Position numbers and translations under genes: made by a program
The notes under the pieces: generated by a model
The model's database searches: none
Seen by the model: the letters and a program-made list of their open reading frames with translations, nothing else
What the model was told of the DNA's origin: nothing
Part shown: positions 34,137-42,797 of the stretch, piece after piece
Layout of the letters: each line of letters opens with the position of its first letter
Numbering within the stretch: the first letter of the stretch is position 1
From: Cryobacterium tagatosivorans
GTDB taxonomy: Bacteria; Actinomycetota; Actinomycetes; Actinomycetales; Microbacteriaceae
NCBI RefSeq assembly: GCF_004402215.1
Contig: NZ_SOEZ01000079.1
Location: 93,444 to 157,443, forward strand
Reading direction: 5' to 3'
DNA length: 64,000 bases

Positions 34137-35457
34137 CGGCGGCGACGGCGCGCCCGCCGGCGTGCACGACACCGACGCGCGGGCAGTACGCCGCAACGCG
34201 GGTGATGCGCCGCCCGCGGAACGGCGCGCCGCCCGCGCAGCCGGAAACCTCCCCGGCGCGGCCCTCACGGGCGCGGCCGCGAGCGGCGCCGACCGGGAGC
34301 CGGTGGTCGTGCTCGGCCGACGCACCGCCTTCGGACGCCGCAACGGCGTCTTCGGGCGAGTTCTCGCCGACCAGCTGCTCGCGCCCGTGCTCTCCGCCGT
34401 GGTCACCGCCAGTGGCATCCCGGCGGCCGACATCGACGACGTGATCATCGGCAACGCGGTGGGCGGCGGCGGCAATGTTGCCCGGCTGGCCGCCCTCGCG
34501 GCCGGCCTGCCGACCCGTGTTCCCGGCATGACCATCGACCGGCAGTGCGGCTCGGGGCTGGAGGCCATCGTGCTGGCGTGCCGGCTCGTGGCGTCCGGCG
34601 CGGGCAACGCCTACCTGGCCGGCGGCGTGGAGAGCTGCAGCACGGCGCCGCTGCGTGCGCACCGGCTGACCTCGACGCCGGGGCATCCGGATTTCTTCGA
34701 GCGTGTGCGCTTCTCGCCCGACGTGGTGGGCGACCCCGACATGGGCGTCGCCGCCGAGAACGTCGCCGACCGGTTCGGCATCACCCGGGAGCGCCAGGAC
34801 TCGTTCGCGCTGCGCAGCCACTGTCTGGCCGTCGTCGCCCAGGACACGGGCGCCCTGGCCGGTGAGATCGTGCCGTTGCACGCGGAGGCCGGCCTGGTCT
34901 CGGCCGACGAGGGTCCCCGGCGCTCGCTCACGGCCGAGTTGCTGCGCCGATTCCCGCCCGTCTTCCGGCCGGGCGGCACCGTGACCGCCGGCAATTCCTG
35001 CGCCGATGCCGACGGCGCCGTCGTGGTGCTGGTCACCAGCCGGCGGGTCGCCGAGGGCCTGGGGCTCACCGGCTTCCTCAGCTTCGTCGACTCGGCGGTG
35101 ACCGGCACCGACCCCAACCACCTCGGCATCGCCGGCGCCGAAGCCGCCCGGCTCGTCCTGGACCGGCAGAACATCGCGAGCGCGGACCTGGCCCTGATCG
35201 AATTCAACGAGGCGTTCGCGGCCCAGGTGCTCGCCTCGATGGACATCCTCGGCATCCCCGAGGAGCGCGCCAATCGCCAGGGCGGCGCGCTGGCCGTCGG
35301 ACATCCGTTCGGCGCCAGCGGCGCCCTGCTCGTGCTCCGCCTGCTCAAGCAGTGCCGGGCGTCCGGCCTGGCCGGCGAGCTGTCGCTGTCTGCCGTGAGC
35401 ATCGCCGGCGGACTTGGTGTCGCGGCGCTCTGGCGGTGGGACGGCGCCGTGCGCTAG
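34117..35457 (+). CDS. Thiolase family protein with Ser in place of the second catalytic Cys
   Basis: About 446 residues; the first 55 are a low-complexity lead. The thiolase core starts VVVLGRRTAFGRRNG. The acyl-accepting Cys is present in DRQCGSGLEAI (about residue 147), as are NEAFAAQ and the His of GHPFGASGA (about 391-399). The second catalytic Cys, normally in CxGGGxG, is replaced: the segment reads AVSIAGGLGVAA. This may favour condensation over thiolysis, or the enzyme may be divergent. The GTG start at 34117 has GGAAGGGG just upstream and overlaps the ligase gene. No other beta-oxidation genes are nearby. Confidence 0.85.
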   Translation: MSDLSASGGDGAPAGVHDTDARAVRRNAGDAPPAERRAARAAGNLPGAALTGAAASGADREPVVVLGRRTAFGRRNGVFGRVLADQLLAPVLSAVVTASGIPAADIDDVIIGNAVGGGGNVARLAALAAGLPTRVPGMTIDRQCGSGLEAIVLACRLVASGAGNAYLAGGVESCSTAPLRAHRLTSTPGHPDFFERVRFSPDVVGDPDMGVAAENVADRFGITRERQDSFALRSHCLAVVAQDTGALAGEIVPLHAEAGLVSADEGPRRSLTAELLRRFPPVFRPGGTVTAGNSCADADGAVVVLVTSRRVAEGLGLTGFLSFVDSAVTGTDPNHLGIAGAEAARLVLDRQNIASADLALIEFNEAFAAQVLASMDILGIPEERANRQGGALAVGHPFGASGALLVLRLLKQCRASGLAGELSLSAVSIAGGLGVAALWRWDGAVR

Positions 35458-35497
35458 CGTGCGGGCAGGGACGTCGCCGGGGAAAGGGCACACATTC

Positions 35498-35722
35498 ATG
35501 GACAGCATGGTCATTCTGATCGGCCTCATGGTCGTCGTCATCATGGGGGCGTTCGTCGTCCTGGACCGTCGCGAACGGGCGGCGCGCAGCCTGTCGGAGC
35601 GCCGCGAGCCCGGGCACGGCGAACCGGGGCACGGCGAACCTGGGCACAGCGATGATCAGGCGGATGCCCGCGCCGCCGCGCAGGCGGCGCAAATGGGGCG
35701 CGGCGGCTGGCCCGTACCGTAG
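35498..35722 (+). CDS. Small single-pass membrane protein with GHGEP repeats
   Basis: A 74-residue protein. The N-terminal helix MVILIGLMVVVIMGAFVVL (about residues 4-22) is followed by RRERAARSLSERR and three EPGHGEPGH-type repeats, then a polar tail. I do not recognise the family. GGAAAGGG lies 8 bases before the ATG. It is 40 bases after the thiolase gene and could be its cotranscribed partner. The repeats are encoded by a 15-base tandem unit, probably a recent expansion. Confidence 0.6.
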   Translation: MDSMVILIGLMVVVIMGAFVVLDRRERAARSLSERREPGHGEPGHGEPGHSDDQADARAAAQAAQMGRGGWPVP

Positions 35723-35785
35723 CGGTCGCGGTGCCGACGGGCGTCAGGGCCCCGGTGGAAGCAAGCAGAACCAGGCAGAACCGAG

Positions 35786-35831
35786 TGCAAAGAAATAGTT
35801 GCAAAGAACCTGTTGCAAAGAAATCTTTGCA
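35786..35831. promoter_or_regulatory. Operator ladder: three TGCAAAGAA repeats plus inverted half-site
   Basis: TGCAAAGAA occurs at 35786, 35800 and 35814, exactly 14 bases apart, and an inverted CTTTGCA follows at 35825-35831. The last repeat and the inverted copy form a perfect 7-bp inverted repeat. The array overlaps the -35 region of the ArsR-type gene. It is the obvious site for autoregulation by that protein. Confidence 0.75.
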
Positions 35832-35841
35832 GACGTAGAAT
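35813..35841 (+). promoter_or_regulatory. Promoter of ArsR-type gene (leaderless)
   Basis: TTGCAA (35813-35818), a 17-base spacer and TAGAAT (35836-35841) make a near-consensus promoter. The ATG at 35848 is 6 bases after the -10 box, so the transcript should start at the start codon. The -35 lies inside the third operator repeat. Confidence 0.75.
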
Positions 35842-35847
35842 CGTCGC

Positions 35848-36450
35848 ATGACCCCACAGGTGCCCGCCGATTCCCCGGACCGTGTCATTGACATGAGTGC
35901 GCTCAAGGTTCTCGCACACCCGCTGCGGGTGCAGATCATCGATGCCTTGTCGCAGCACGGGCCGGCGACCGCGAGCGGCCTCGCGGAGCGGCTGGGGGAG
36001 TCGAGCGGCGCGACGAGCTACCACCTGCGCCAGCTTGCCAGGCACGAGTTCGTGCGCGAAGTGGCGGGCAAGGGGACCGGTCGGGAACGGTGGTGGGAGC
36101 GTGTGCCCGGGCGCCTGACCCTCTCGCCGCACGACCACACGACCGAGTCCGGCCGCGCGGCGGCCACCCTGGTCATGCGCCAGTGGAGGACCGACCACGA
36201 GAACGCACTGGACAACTTCCTCGACCGGGGGATGGACGTGCTGCCCGAGCCCTGGCTCGAGGCGAGCGTGCTCGCCTCGGCCGATGTCCGCCTCACCCGG
36301 GAGCAGTTGCACGACTTCACGGAGGAGTGGCTCCGTGTCAGCGAACAGTTCCTCGGCAAATACCGGGGACTCAGCCAGCCCGGCTCGCGGCCGGTTCAAA
36401 TCCAATTCAACGCGTTTCCGTTGGTCGACGGAGAGGAGACCCCGATATGA
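35848..36450 (+). CDS. ArsR-type winged-helix transcriptional regulator
   Basis: A 200-residue regulator. The winged helix covers about residues 15-90: MSALKVLAHPLRVQIIDALS, then TASGLAERLGESSGATSYHL as the recognition part, then RERWWERVPGRLTL as the wing. No metal-binding Cys motif is seen. The longer C-terminal region (about 100-200) is helical and of the type found in actinobacterial proteins of this group. Regulation of itself and the next small gene through the operator ladder just upstream is likely. Its stop overlaps the following ATG (ATGA). Confidence 0.88.
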   Translation: MTPQVPADSPDRVIDMSALKVLAHPLRVQIIDALSQHGPATASGLAERLGESSGATSYHLRQLARHEFVREVAGKGTGRERWWERVPGRLTLSPHDHTTESGRAAATLVMRQWRTDHENALDNFLDRGMDVLPEPWLEASVLASADVRLTREQLHDFTEEWLRVSEQFLGKYRGLSQPGSRPVQIQFNAFPLVDGEETPI

Positions 36451-36656
36451 GCACCATCGCCCCCCGGGCACCAGGAATCTCGCAGTACAGTGCCGTGCGC
36501 TTCGAACGGGCGGCCATCCACGTCGGGCTCGCGCTCGCCCGCTGGGGGCGACGGCGGGCCGCACGGCGCCCAGTGCGCTTGAACGTCCCGGAGCATCCGC
36601 TCGCCGCGCTGGCGGCGGCGGACCTCGGCTCACGGCGACAGTTCTGGCTGCGCTAG
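36447..36656 (+). CDS. Small basic protein of unknown function
   Basis: A 69-residue Arg/Ala-rich protein, translationally coupled to the ArsR-type gene (ATGA). The middle, [20 protein letters not shown], is an amphipathic basic helix, and the end LGSRRQFWLR is Arg-rich. I do not recognise it. Coupling to a regulator gene and a proper GAGAGGAG ribosome-binding site argue that it is real. Its last 4 bases overlap the end of the convergent gene. Confidence 0.6.
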   Translation: MSTIAPRAPGISQYSAVRFERAAIHVGLALARWGRRRAARRPVRLNVPEHPLAALAAADLGSRRQFWLR

Positions 36657-36919
36657 ATCCAGTCCTCGTCGTCTTCGACCGGACCGGCGGGCTGGGTGAT
36701 CGTGGCGCTGTCTTCGCCCGCGTTGTAGCGGATGACGGTACCGTCGTCGAGTTCGATGACGGGCCTGCTCTCCAGCCAGGTCAGCGTCCAGCGCCAGGTC
36801 CCGGTCTCCTCGCCGACCGCGACGAGTTCCTCCTCGACCGCCTTGACGGCGATCTCGACGACGTGGGGGAGGCCGGAGGGCGCCGCAGCGCCGACGGACC
36901 AGCGTGTTCCCAGTTGCAT
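36653..36919 (-). CDS. Conserved hypothetical protein, 88 residues
   Basis: A small acidic protein that begins MQLGTRWSVG and contains TWRWTLTWLESRPVIELDDG (about residues 41-60), ending in EDDEDWI. I recall similar small proteins in other actinobacteria but no known function. No membrane segment or signal is present. It lies 7 bases downstream of the GNAT gene on the same strand and is probably cotranscribed with it. Confidence 0.65.
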   Translation of the reverse strand: MQLGTRWSVGAAAPSGLPHVVEIAVKAVEEELVAVGEETGTWRWTLTWLESRPVIELDDGTVIRYNAGEDSATITQPAGPVEDDEDWI

Positions 36920-36926
36920 GAGCGGC

Positions 36927-37373
36927 CTAGAGCTCGATCTCGTAGGTGACCCAGCTGGTGCGGGTGGCGACCTCGTCGTAGAGTTTCTGCGCGGACTTGT
37001 TGTCCGCCGCGGTGAGCCACTGCAGCTGCTTGAGGTGGTGTTCGCCGGCGTAGTTCTTCGCGAACTCGATCAGGGCCTTGCCCACGCCGGCGCCGCGCTT
37101 GCCGGACACGACGAAGAGATCGTCGAGGAACAGGCCCCGGTCGGCGCTGAGCGTGCGCGGGTAGGCCCGGTAGTGGGCGAAACCGATGAACTCGCCCTCG
37201 TCGTTGAGGGCGACGGCGCCGGTCAGGTCGTGGTTCTTGTCGATGATCCAGCTCCAGACCCGGAGGGCCTTCTCGTCGGTCAGCTCGCTCTTGTAGAACT
37301 CGCTGTACCCCTCGAAGAGCCCCAGCCAGGAAAAGAAGTCCTTGTCGCCAAGCGGTTGTACCTGAACAGACAT
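36927..37373 (-). CDS. GNAT family N-acetyltransferase
   Basis: A 148-residue GNAT enzyme. The acetyl-CoA loop is VVSGKRGAGVGKALIEFA (about residues 88-105) and the C-terminal block is NKSAQKLYDEVATR. LFLDDLFV (about 81-88) is the conserved beta-4 strand. AAGGAGAACC before the ATG at 37373 fixes the start. It lies 10 bases downstream of valS on the same strand, so read-through from valS is possible. The substrate is unknown. Confidence 0.87.
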   Translation of the reverse strand: MSVQVQPLGDKDFFSWLGLFEGYSEFYKSELTDEKALRVWSWIIDKNHDLTGAVALNDEGEFIGFAHYRAYPRTLSADRGLFLDDLFVVSGKRGAGVGKALIEFAKNYAGEHHLKQLQWLTAADNKSAQKLYDEVATRTSWVTYEIEL

Positions 37374-37383
37374 CCGGTTCTCC

Positions 37384-39966
37384 TTAACTTTCCGACACGG
37401 TGGCAAGCACGATACCAGTCACAGCCAGTTCACTGCCTTCGACAAACGTCAATTCCGCGATGCGACCAACCGCCTGAAGATCGGCTGCGGCCTGCGCGAG
37501 CAGACCGACCTCCGGTGCGGTTCCACTAATTACAGCAGATGAAACGGCAGTTTTCTGCGAGGCCTTCGCATCGGTCTTCGCGCGCCGGATTCCGGTGAGG
37601 GCCCGGCTGGCCAAATCGAGCAGCGCGGGGTCACCCGCTTCGGCCGTGGCGAGCTCCTCGGCGGCCGGCCAGGACGCGGTGTGGACCGAGCCCTCGTTCG
37701 ACCAGGACCAGGCCTCCTCGGTGGCGAACGGCACGAACGGGGCGAACAGGCGCAGCAGCGTCGACAGGGCCGTGCGCAGGGCGGCGACGGCCGAGGCCTG
37801 CGCCGCGCCCGGCTCGCCATAGGCGCGTTCCTTGACCAGTTCGAGGTAGTCGTCGCAGAAGGCCCAGAAGAAGCTCTCGCTCGTTTCCAGCGCCCTCGCG
37901 TGGTCGTAGTTGTCGAAGGCGGTCGTCGACTGGGTGACCACGGAGGCGAGGCCGGCGAGCATGCTCCGGTCGATCGGTTCGGTCACCGGGGCGTCGGCCG
38001 CGCCTTCGAAGCCGAGGATGAACTTGGACGCGTTCAGGATCTTGATCGCCAGGCGACGGCCGATCTTGATCTGGGTCGGGTTCATCGGGTCGAACGCCGC
38101 GTCGGTGCCGAGCCTCGACGATGCCGCCCAGTAGCGCACGGCGTCGGAGCCGTGCTGCTCGAGCATCCCGGCCGGGGTGACCACGTTGCCCTTGGACTTG
38201 GACATCTTCTTGCGGTCGGGGTCGACGATGAAGCCGGAGAGGGCGGCGTGCTTCCAGGGCGACATCCCGTGCTCGAGTTCGGAGCGCAGCAGGGTGGAGA
38301 ACAGCCAGGTGCGGATGATGTCCTGGCCCTGCGGACGCAGCGAGAACGGGTAGACCAGGTCGAACAGCTCCGGGTCGCGCTCCCAGCCGCCGGCCAGTTG
38401 CGGGGTGAGCGAGGAGGTCGCCCAGGTGTCCATCACGTCGACCTCGCCGACGAACCCGCCGGCCTGGCCGCGCTGGTCGGCCGTGTAGCCGGGGGCGGTC
38501 TCCGAGGACGGGTCGACCGGGAGCATCGGGCGGGTGGCGAGGATCGGGGCGTCGAAGACCGGGTTCGCGTCGGCATCCAGCGGGTACCAGACCGGCAGGG
38601 GCACGCCGAAGAAGCGCTGGCGGGAGATGAGCCAGTCGCCGGTGAGCCCGTTGACCCAGTTCTCGTAGCGCACCCGCATGAAGTCGGGGTGCCACTCGAG
38701 GTCGGTGCCGTGGGAGAGCAGGCGTGCGCGCAGCTTCTCGTCGCGGGCGCCGTTGCGGATGTACCACTGGCGGGTGGACACGATCTCGAGCGGCTTGTCG
38801 CCCTTCTCGAAGAACTTCACCGCGTGCACGATCGGCCTGGGGTCGCCGAGGAGGTCGCCGCTCGCGCGGAGCAGCTCGACGACGGCCTGCTTGGCCGAGA
38901 ACACGGTCTTGCCGGCGAGCTGGGCGTAGGCGGCCTGGCCGTCCTCGGAGACGATGGCCTCGGGGGCCTCGGCGATGATCCGGCCGTCGAAGCCCATGAT
39001 GGCCCGGTTGGGCAGATCGAGTTCGCGCCACCAGACGACGTCGGTCACGTCGCCGAAGGTGCAGATCATGGCGATTCCGCTGCCCTTGTCCTTCTGGGCG
39101 AGGTGGTGCGCGAGAACGGGCACCTCGACGTCGAAGAGCGGGGTGCGCACGCTTGTGCCGAAGAGCGGCTTGTAGCGCTCGTCATCCGGATGCGCCACCA
39201 GGGCGACGCAGGCCGGGAGGAGCTCGGGGCGGGTGGTCTCGATCTCGATGGTGGAGCCATCCGGCTTGAGGAAGGAGACCCGGTGGTACGCGGCCGGAAC
39301 CTCCTTGTCCTCGAGCTCGGCCTGGGCGACGGCCGTGCGGAAGGTGACGTCCCAGAGCGTCGGCGCCATGGCCTGGTAGGCCTCGCCGCGCTCGACGTTG
39401 CCGAGGAACGCCGACTGCGAGGTGACCAGCGAGTCGGGGCCGATCGTGCGGTAGGTCTGGGTCCAGTCGACGCTGAGGCCGAGGGTGCGCCAGAGGGCCT
39501 CGAACTGCTTCTCGTCTTCGATGGTGAGTCGCTCGCACAGCTCGATGAAGTTGCGGCGGCTGATCGGCACCTGGTCGGCGGCCTTGGTGCTCTTGCCGTC
39601 TCCGCCCTCGAAGGGCGCCACGAAGTCGGGGGTGTAGTGCAGCGACGGGTCGCAGCGCACGCCGTAGTAGTTCTGCACGCGGCGTTCGGTGGGCAGGCCG
39701 TTGTCGTCCCAGCCCATCGGGTAGAAGACGCTCTTGCCGCGCATCCGCTGGAAGCGCGCGATGACATCCGTGTGCGTGTAGGAGAAGACGTGGCCGATGT
39801 GCAGCGACCCGGAGGCGGTCGGCGGCGGCGTGTCGACCGAGTAGATGTTCGCGCGGGTCGATGACGCGCGGTCGAACCGGTAGGTGCCGGACTCTTCCCA
39901 GCTGCCGCCCCACTTGGCTTCGAGCCCTTCGAGGGCTGGTTTGTCCGGAACGCTGGCGATGGGCAT
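37384..39966 (-). CDS. valS: Valyl-tRNA synthetase
   Basis: An 860-residue class I synthetase that charges tRNA-Val. The HIGH motif is TASGSLHIGHVFS (about residues 50-62) and the KMSKS loop is RKKMSKSKGNV (about 580-590). The editing domain lies between them and the helical anticodon-binding domain after. It is of the shorter actinobacterial type. The ATG at 39966 is chosen because the Val/Leu-type synthetase core begins shortly after it and GGAGAACC precedes it. No T-box is seen upstream, in contrast with ileS. Confidence 0.96.
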   Translation of the reverse strand: MPIASVPDKPALEGLEAKWGGSWEESGTYRFDRASSTRANIYSVDTPPPTASGSLHIGHVFSYTHTDVIARFQRMRGKSVFYPMGWDDNGLPTERRVQNYYGVRCDPSLHYTPDFVAPFEGGDGKSTKAADQVPISRRNFIELCERLTIEDEKQFEALWRTLGLSVDWTQTYRTIGPDSLVTSQSAFLGNVERGEAYQAMAPTLWDVTFRTAVAQAELEDKEVPAAYHRVSFLKPDGSTIEIETTRPELLPACVALVAHPDDERYKPLFGTSVRTPLFDVEVPVLAHHLAQKDKGSGIAMICTFGDVTDVVWWRELDLPNRAIMGFDGRIIAEAPEAIVSEDGQAAYAQLAGKTVFSAKQAVVELLRASGDLLGDPRPIVHAVKFFEKGDKPLEIVSTRQWYIRNGARDEKLRARLLSHGTDLEWHPDFMRVRYENWVNGLTGDWLISRQRFFGVPLPVWYPLDADANPVFDAPILATRPMLPVDPSSETAPGYTADQRGQAGGFVGEVDVMDTWATSSLTPQLAGGWERDPELFDLVYPFSLRPQGQDIIRTWLFSTLLRSELEHGMSPWKHAALSGFIVDPDRKKMSKSKGNVVTPAGMLEQHGSDAVRYWAASSRLGTDAAFDPMNPTQIKIGRRLAIKILNASKFILGFEGAADAPVTEPIDRSMLAGLASVVTQSTTAFDNYDHARALETSESFFWAFCDDYLELVKERAYGEPGAAQASAVAALRTALSTLLRLFAPFVPFATEEAWSWSNEGSVHTASWPAAEELATAEAGDPALLDLASRALTGIRRAKTDAKASQKTAVSSAVISGTAPEVGLLAQAAADLQAVGRIAELTFVEGSELAVTGIVLATVSES

Positions 39967-40062
39967 GGTTCTCCGATTCGAACTTGGCGGCACTGTGTCG
40001 ATGGTGAAGTGCCTGAATGCTGGGACGTTCCCAGTCTCCCAATCTATCGGAGGCCATCTCTC

Positions 40063-40127
40063 CCCGCGAAACCGCAGTTGTGCGCGCCAAACGGCACGAA
40101 TAACGTGCACAACTGCGGTTTCGCGGG
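40063..40127 (-). repeat. Palindromic 3'-end repeat, family A copy 4
   Basis: Arms 40063-40083 and 40107-40127 pair perfectly over 21 bases. The loop is the reverse complement type of copy 2, so the element points in the minus direction. It lies 13 bases beyond the stop of the ABC ATPase gene on the minus strand and about 100 bases before valS. Confidence 0.92.
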
Positions 40128-40140
40128 TCGGGGCGGGGGA

Positions 40141-41931
40141 TTAGGGGAGGGAGGGGACGGCGGAGAGGAGACGGCGGGTGTACGGATGCTCGGGGGCGGT
40201 GAAGACCTGCGCGCCCTGTTCCACGATCCGTCCCTCGCTCATCACCGCGACCCGGTCGCTGACGTGCCGCACCACGCCGAGGTCGTGCGAGATGAAGAGG
40301 AGGCTGAGCCCCAGATCACGCTGGAGCTCGTCGAGCAGGTCGAGCACCTGCGCCTGCACGCCCACGTCGAGCGCGGAGACCGGCTCGTCGCAGACCAGGA
40401 CCTGCGGCCGGGACGCCAGGGCGCGCGCGATCCCCACTCGCTGCCGCTGGCCGCCGGAGAGTTCCAGCGGCCGGCGGGCGAGGAGCGCGGGGGACAGCCG
40501 CACCCGGTCGAGCAGCTCGGCCACCCGTGCCCGTGTGCCGGCCTCGGCGGCCCGTGCCCGCGCGGGCCGCGAGCCGGGCGCGAGCAACCCCGATCCGGGC
40601 GGGTGCCGGCTGTCCGGGGCGACGGCATGGTGCAGGATGTCCCGGACGCTCAGCCGTGGGTCGAAGGAGCCGAGGGCATCCTGGTAGATCGCGCCGACCG
40701 AGGTGCGCAGCGGGCGCCTCGCCTGTTCCGACACGGCGCTCCACGCCCGGCCGAGCACCCGCACCTCGCCGTGGTCCGGGGTGGCGAGGGCGAGCACGAG
40801 GCGCGCCGTCGTGGTCTTGCCCGAGCCGGATTCGCCGACGATGCCGAGGGTGGTGCCGCGCTCGAGCCGGAACGAGACGTCGTCGACCGCGAGCAACCGG
40901 GTGCCGTCGGGCATCCGGAACCCCTTCGTCAGGCCGGTCGCCTCGAGCACGACGGCCGGGCCGACGCCGGGGCCCGGGGTTCCCGCGGGCACCGACGGCG
41001 GGCGCGGCTCGGTTCTCGCCGAGGCCGCTGTCGGAGCCGCCGTTGCCGTTGCCGGTGTCGCTGTCGCAGGTACTGCCGCTGTCGCCGGCACCGCCGCCGC
41101 GAGCCGCGTGCCGCGGGGCTTCCCGGCCGGGACGGCGGCGACCATGGCCCGGGTCTCGGCGTGGCGGGGGCGGCCGAGGACCTCGCGGGTGGGGCCGGTC
41201 TCGACGATGCGCCCGTTGCTCATCACCGCCACCCGGTCGGCGATCCGGCTGACGACGGCCAGGTCGTGGCTGATCAGGATCAGGGCGGTGCCGCCGCGTT
41301 TGACCCGCTCGAGCAGCTCGAGGATCTGTGCCTGCACCGTGACGTCGAGCGCGGTCGTGGGTTCGTCGGCGATCAGCAGGGGTGGGTCCAGGGCGATCGC
41401 CGAGGCGATCAGCGCCCGTTGCCGCTGGCCGCCGGAGAGCGCGCCGGACCGCTGCCGGCTCCGCAGCTCACCGTCCGGCAGACCCACCGAGTCGAGGAGT
41501 TCGAGCACGCGGCGGGATCGGTCGGCCGGTCCCAGGCCGGTGTGCAGCCGGAGGGAGTCCGCGATCTCCCGGCCGACCGGGCGGAGCGGGTCGAGGGAGG
41601 CCAGGGCGTCCTGCAGCACGAGCCCGACGTCCCGGCCGCGGCGCCGGCGCCAGGCCGCCTCCGACAGCCCGAGGACCGACTGGCCCGCGATCGACAGCTC
41701 GTCGGCATCAACCCGTGCGCCCGCCCCGGCGAGGCCAAGCAGGGTGCGCGCGGTGACGCTTTTGCCCGAGCCCGATTCGCCCACGATGGCCAGGCACTCG
41801 CCGGCCGCGACCTCGAACGAGACCCCGGACACGACCGGTTCGGCTCCGAAGCGGCCGAAGCCGACGCTGAGGTTCCGCACGCGGAGCGCGGGCCCGGAAT
41901 CGGGCGCGGGGGGTATCGGCCGCGCGCTCAT
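40141..41931 (-). CDS. Peptide/nickel-type ABC transporter ATP-binding protein, two fused ATPase domains
   Basis: A 596-residue protein with two complete ABC domains, equivalent to DppD and DppF joined. Domain 1 has Walker A GESGSGKS (about 48-55), signature LSGGQRQRA and LLIADEPTT. Domain 2 has Walker [10 protein letters not shown] (about 362-370), signature [10 protein letters not shown] and [13 protein letters not shown]. The Ala/Thr/Pro linker (about 268-320) is repetitive. It supplies energy to the permeases upstream in the operon and acts at the inner face of the membrane. The start overlaps the DppC-type stop (ATGA). Confidence 0.93.
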   Translation of the reverse strand: MSARPIPPAPDSGPALRVRNLSVGFGRFGAEPVVSGVSFEVAAGECLAIVGESGSGKSVTARTLLGLAGAGARVDADELSIAGQSVLGLSEAAWRRRRGRDVGLVLQDALASLDPLRPVGREIADSLRLHTGLGPADRSRRVLELLDSVGLPDGELRSRQRSGALSGGQRQRALIASAIALDPPLLIADEPTTALDVTVQAQILELLERVKRGGTALILISHDLAVVSRIADRVAVMSNGRIVETGPTREVLGRPRHAETRAMVAAVPAGKPRGTRLAAAVPATAAVPATATPATATAAPTAASARTEPRPPSVPAGTPGPGVGPAVVLEATGLTKGFRMPDGTRLLAVDDVSFRLERGTTLGIVGESGSGKTTTARLVLALATPDHGEVRVLGRAWSAVSEQARRPLRTSVGAIYQDALGSFDPRLSVRDILHHAVAPDSRHPPGSGLLAPGSRPARARAAEAGTRARVAELLDRVRLSPALLARRPLELSGGQRQRVGIARALASRPQVLVCDEPVSALDVGVQAQVLDLLDELQRDLGLSLLFISHDLGVVRHVSDRVAVMSEGRIVEQGAQVFTAPEHPYTRRLLSAVPSLP

Positions 41932-42797
41932 GCGTGCCGCATCCGTCGTTCGATGGCTCGGCCGAGGGTCGTCGCGGCCACGGCCGTCAGTACGATGAAC
42001 AGCCCGGGGAAGAAGCTCATCCACCAGGCCGAGGTGATGTAGGTGCGGCCCGCGGACAGCATCGCGCCCCATTCCGCGGCCGGCGGCTGGGCGCCGAGCC
42101 CGAGGTAGCTGAGCGCGGTCGCCCAGACGATCGCCTGGCCGATGCCGAGGGTGGCGAGCACGAGCAGGGGAGCGAGCGTGTTCGGCAGGATGTGCCGGGC
42201 CAGGATGCGCCACGCCGTGAGCCCCTGCACGGTGGCGGCCTCGACGAAGGCGGAGGAGCGCACCGAGACGAGCTGGGCGCGGATGATGCGCGCATAACCG
42301 GGCGCGGTGGACAGGCCGACGGCGATCGTGGCCGTCGCCACCCCCGGGCCGTAGATCAGGATGACCAGCAGAGCCAGCAGCAGGCCGGGAAAGGCGAACA
42401 AGACCTCGAGCACGCGGTTCACCGTGAAGTCGACGAAGCCGCCGAGCATGCCGGCGAGGGTGCCGAGCAGCACGCCGAGCCCGAGTCCGATCGTCGTGGC
42501 CAGCACGCCGATCAGCAGCGAATTGCCGGTGCCGTGGACGACCCGGGTGTACAGGTCGCGCCCGGACTCGTCGGTGCCGAACCAGTGCGGCAGGGACGGC
42601 GGCTGGAACGCCGAGAGCGGGTCGATGGCGAGCGGATCCCCGGGGGCCAGGAGCTGCGGCACGACGGCGGCGAGCACGAGGAACAGCGCCACCGCGCCGG
42701 CCAGGCCCTCCGCCACGCCGATCCGGCGCGGGCGAGGGCTCGCGCCCTGCCGCCGGGCGCCGAGGCCGAGCTCAGCCTGGAGCTCGAGGTCGCTCAT
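41928..42797 (-). CDS. Peptide/nickel-type ABC transporter permease, DppC type
   Basis: A 289-residue permease. [20 protein letters not shown] (about residues 71-90) is the DppC-type N-terminal signature. The EAA loop is [20 protein letters not shown] (about 191-210). Five to six helices are predicted. It is third gene in a binding protein-permease-permease-ATPase operon and is coupled on both sides by 4-base overlaps. Confidence 0.94.
   Translation of the reverse strand: MSDLELQAELGLGARRQGASPRPRRIGVAEGLAGAVALFLVLAAVVPQLLAPGDPLAIDPLSAFQPPSLPHWFGTDESGRDLYTRVVHGTGNSLLIGVLATTIGLGLGVLLGTLAGMLGGFVDFTVNRVLEVLFAFPGLLLALLVILIYGPGVATATIAVGLSTAPGYARIIRAQLVSVRSSAFVEAATVQGLTAWRILARHILPNTLAPLLVLATLGIGQAIVWATALSYLGLGAQPPAAEWGAMLSAGRTYITSAWWMSFFPGLFIVLTAVAATTLGRAIERRMRHA

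Noticed and set aside
34117..34290. Separate small gene in the first 170 bases of the thiolase gene
   Set aside because: The low-complexity lead is in frame with the thiolase core and has the only good ribosome-binding site, so it is treated as an N-terminal extension.
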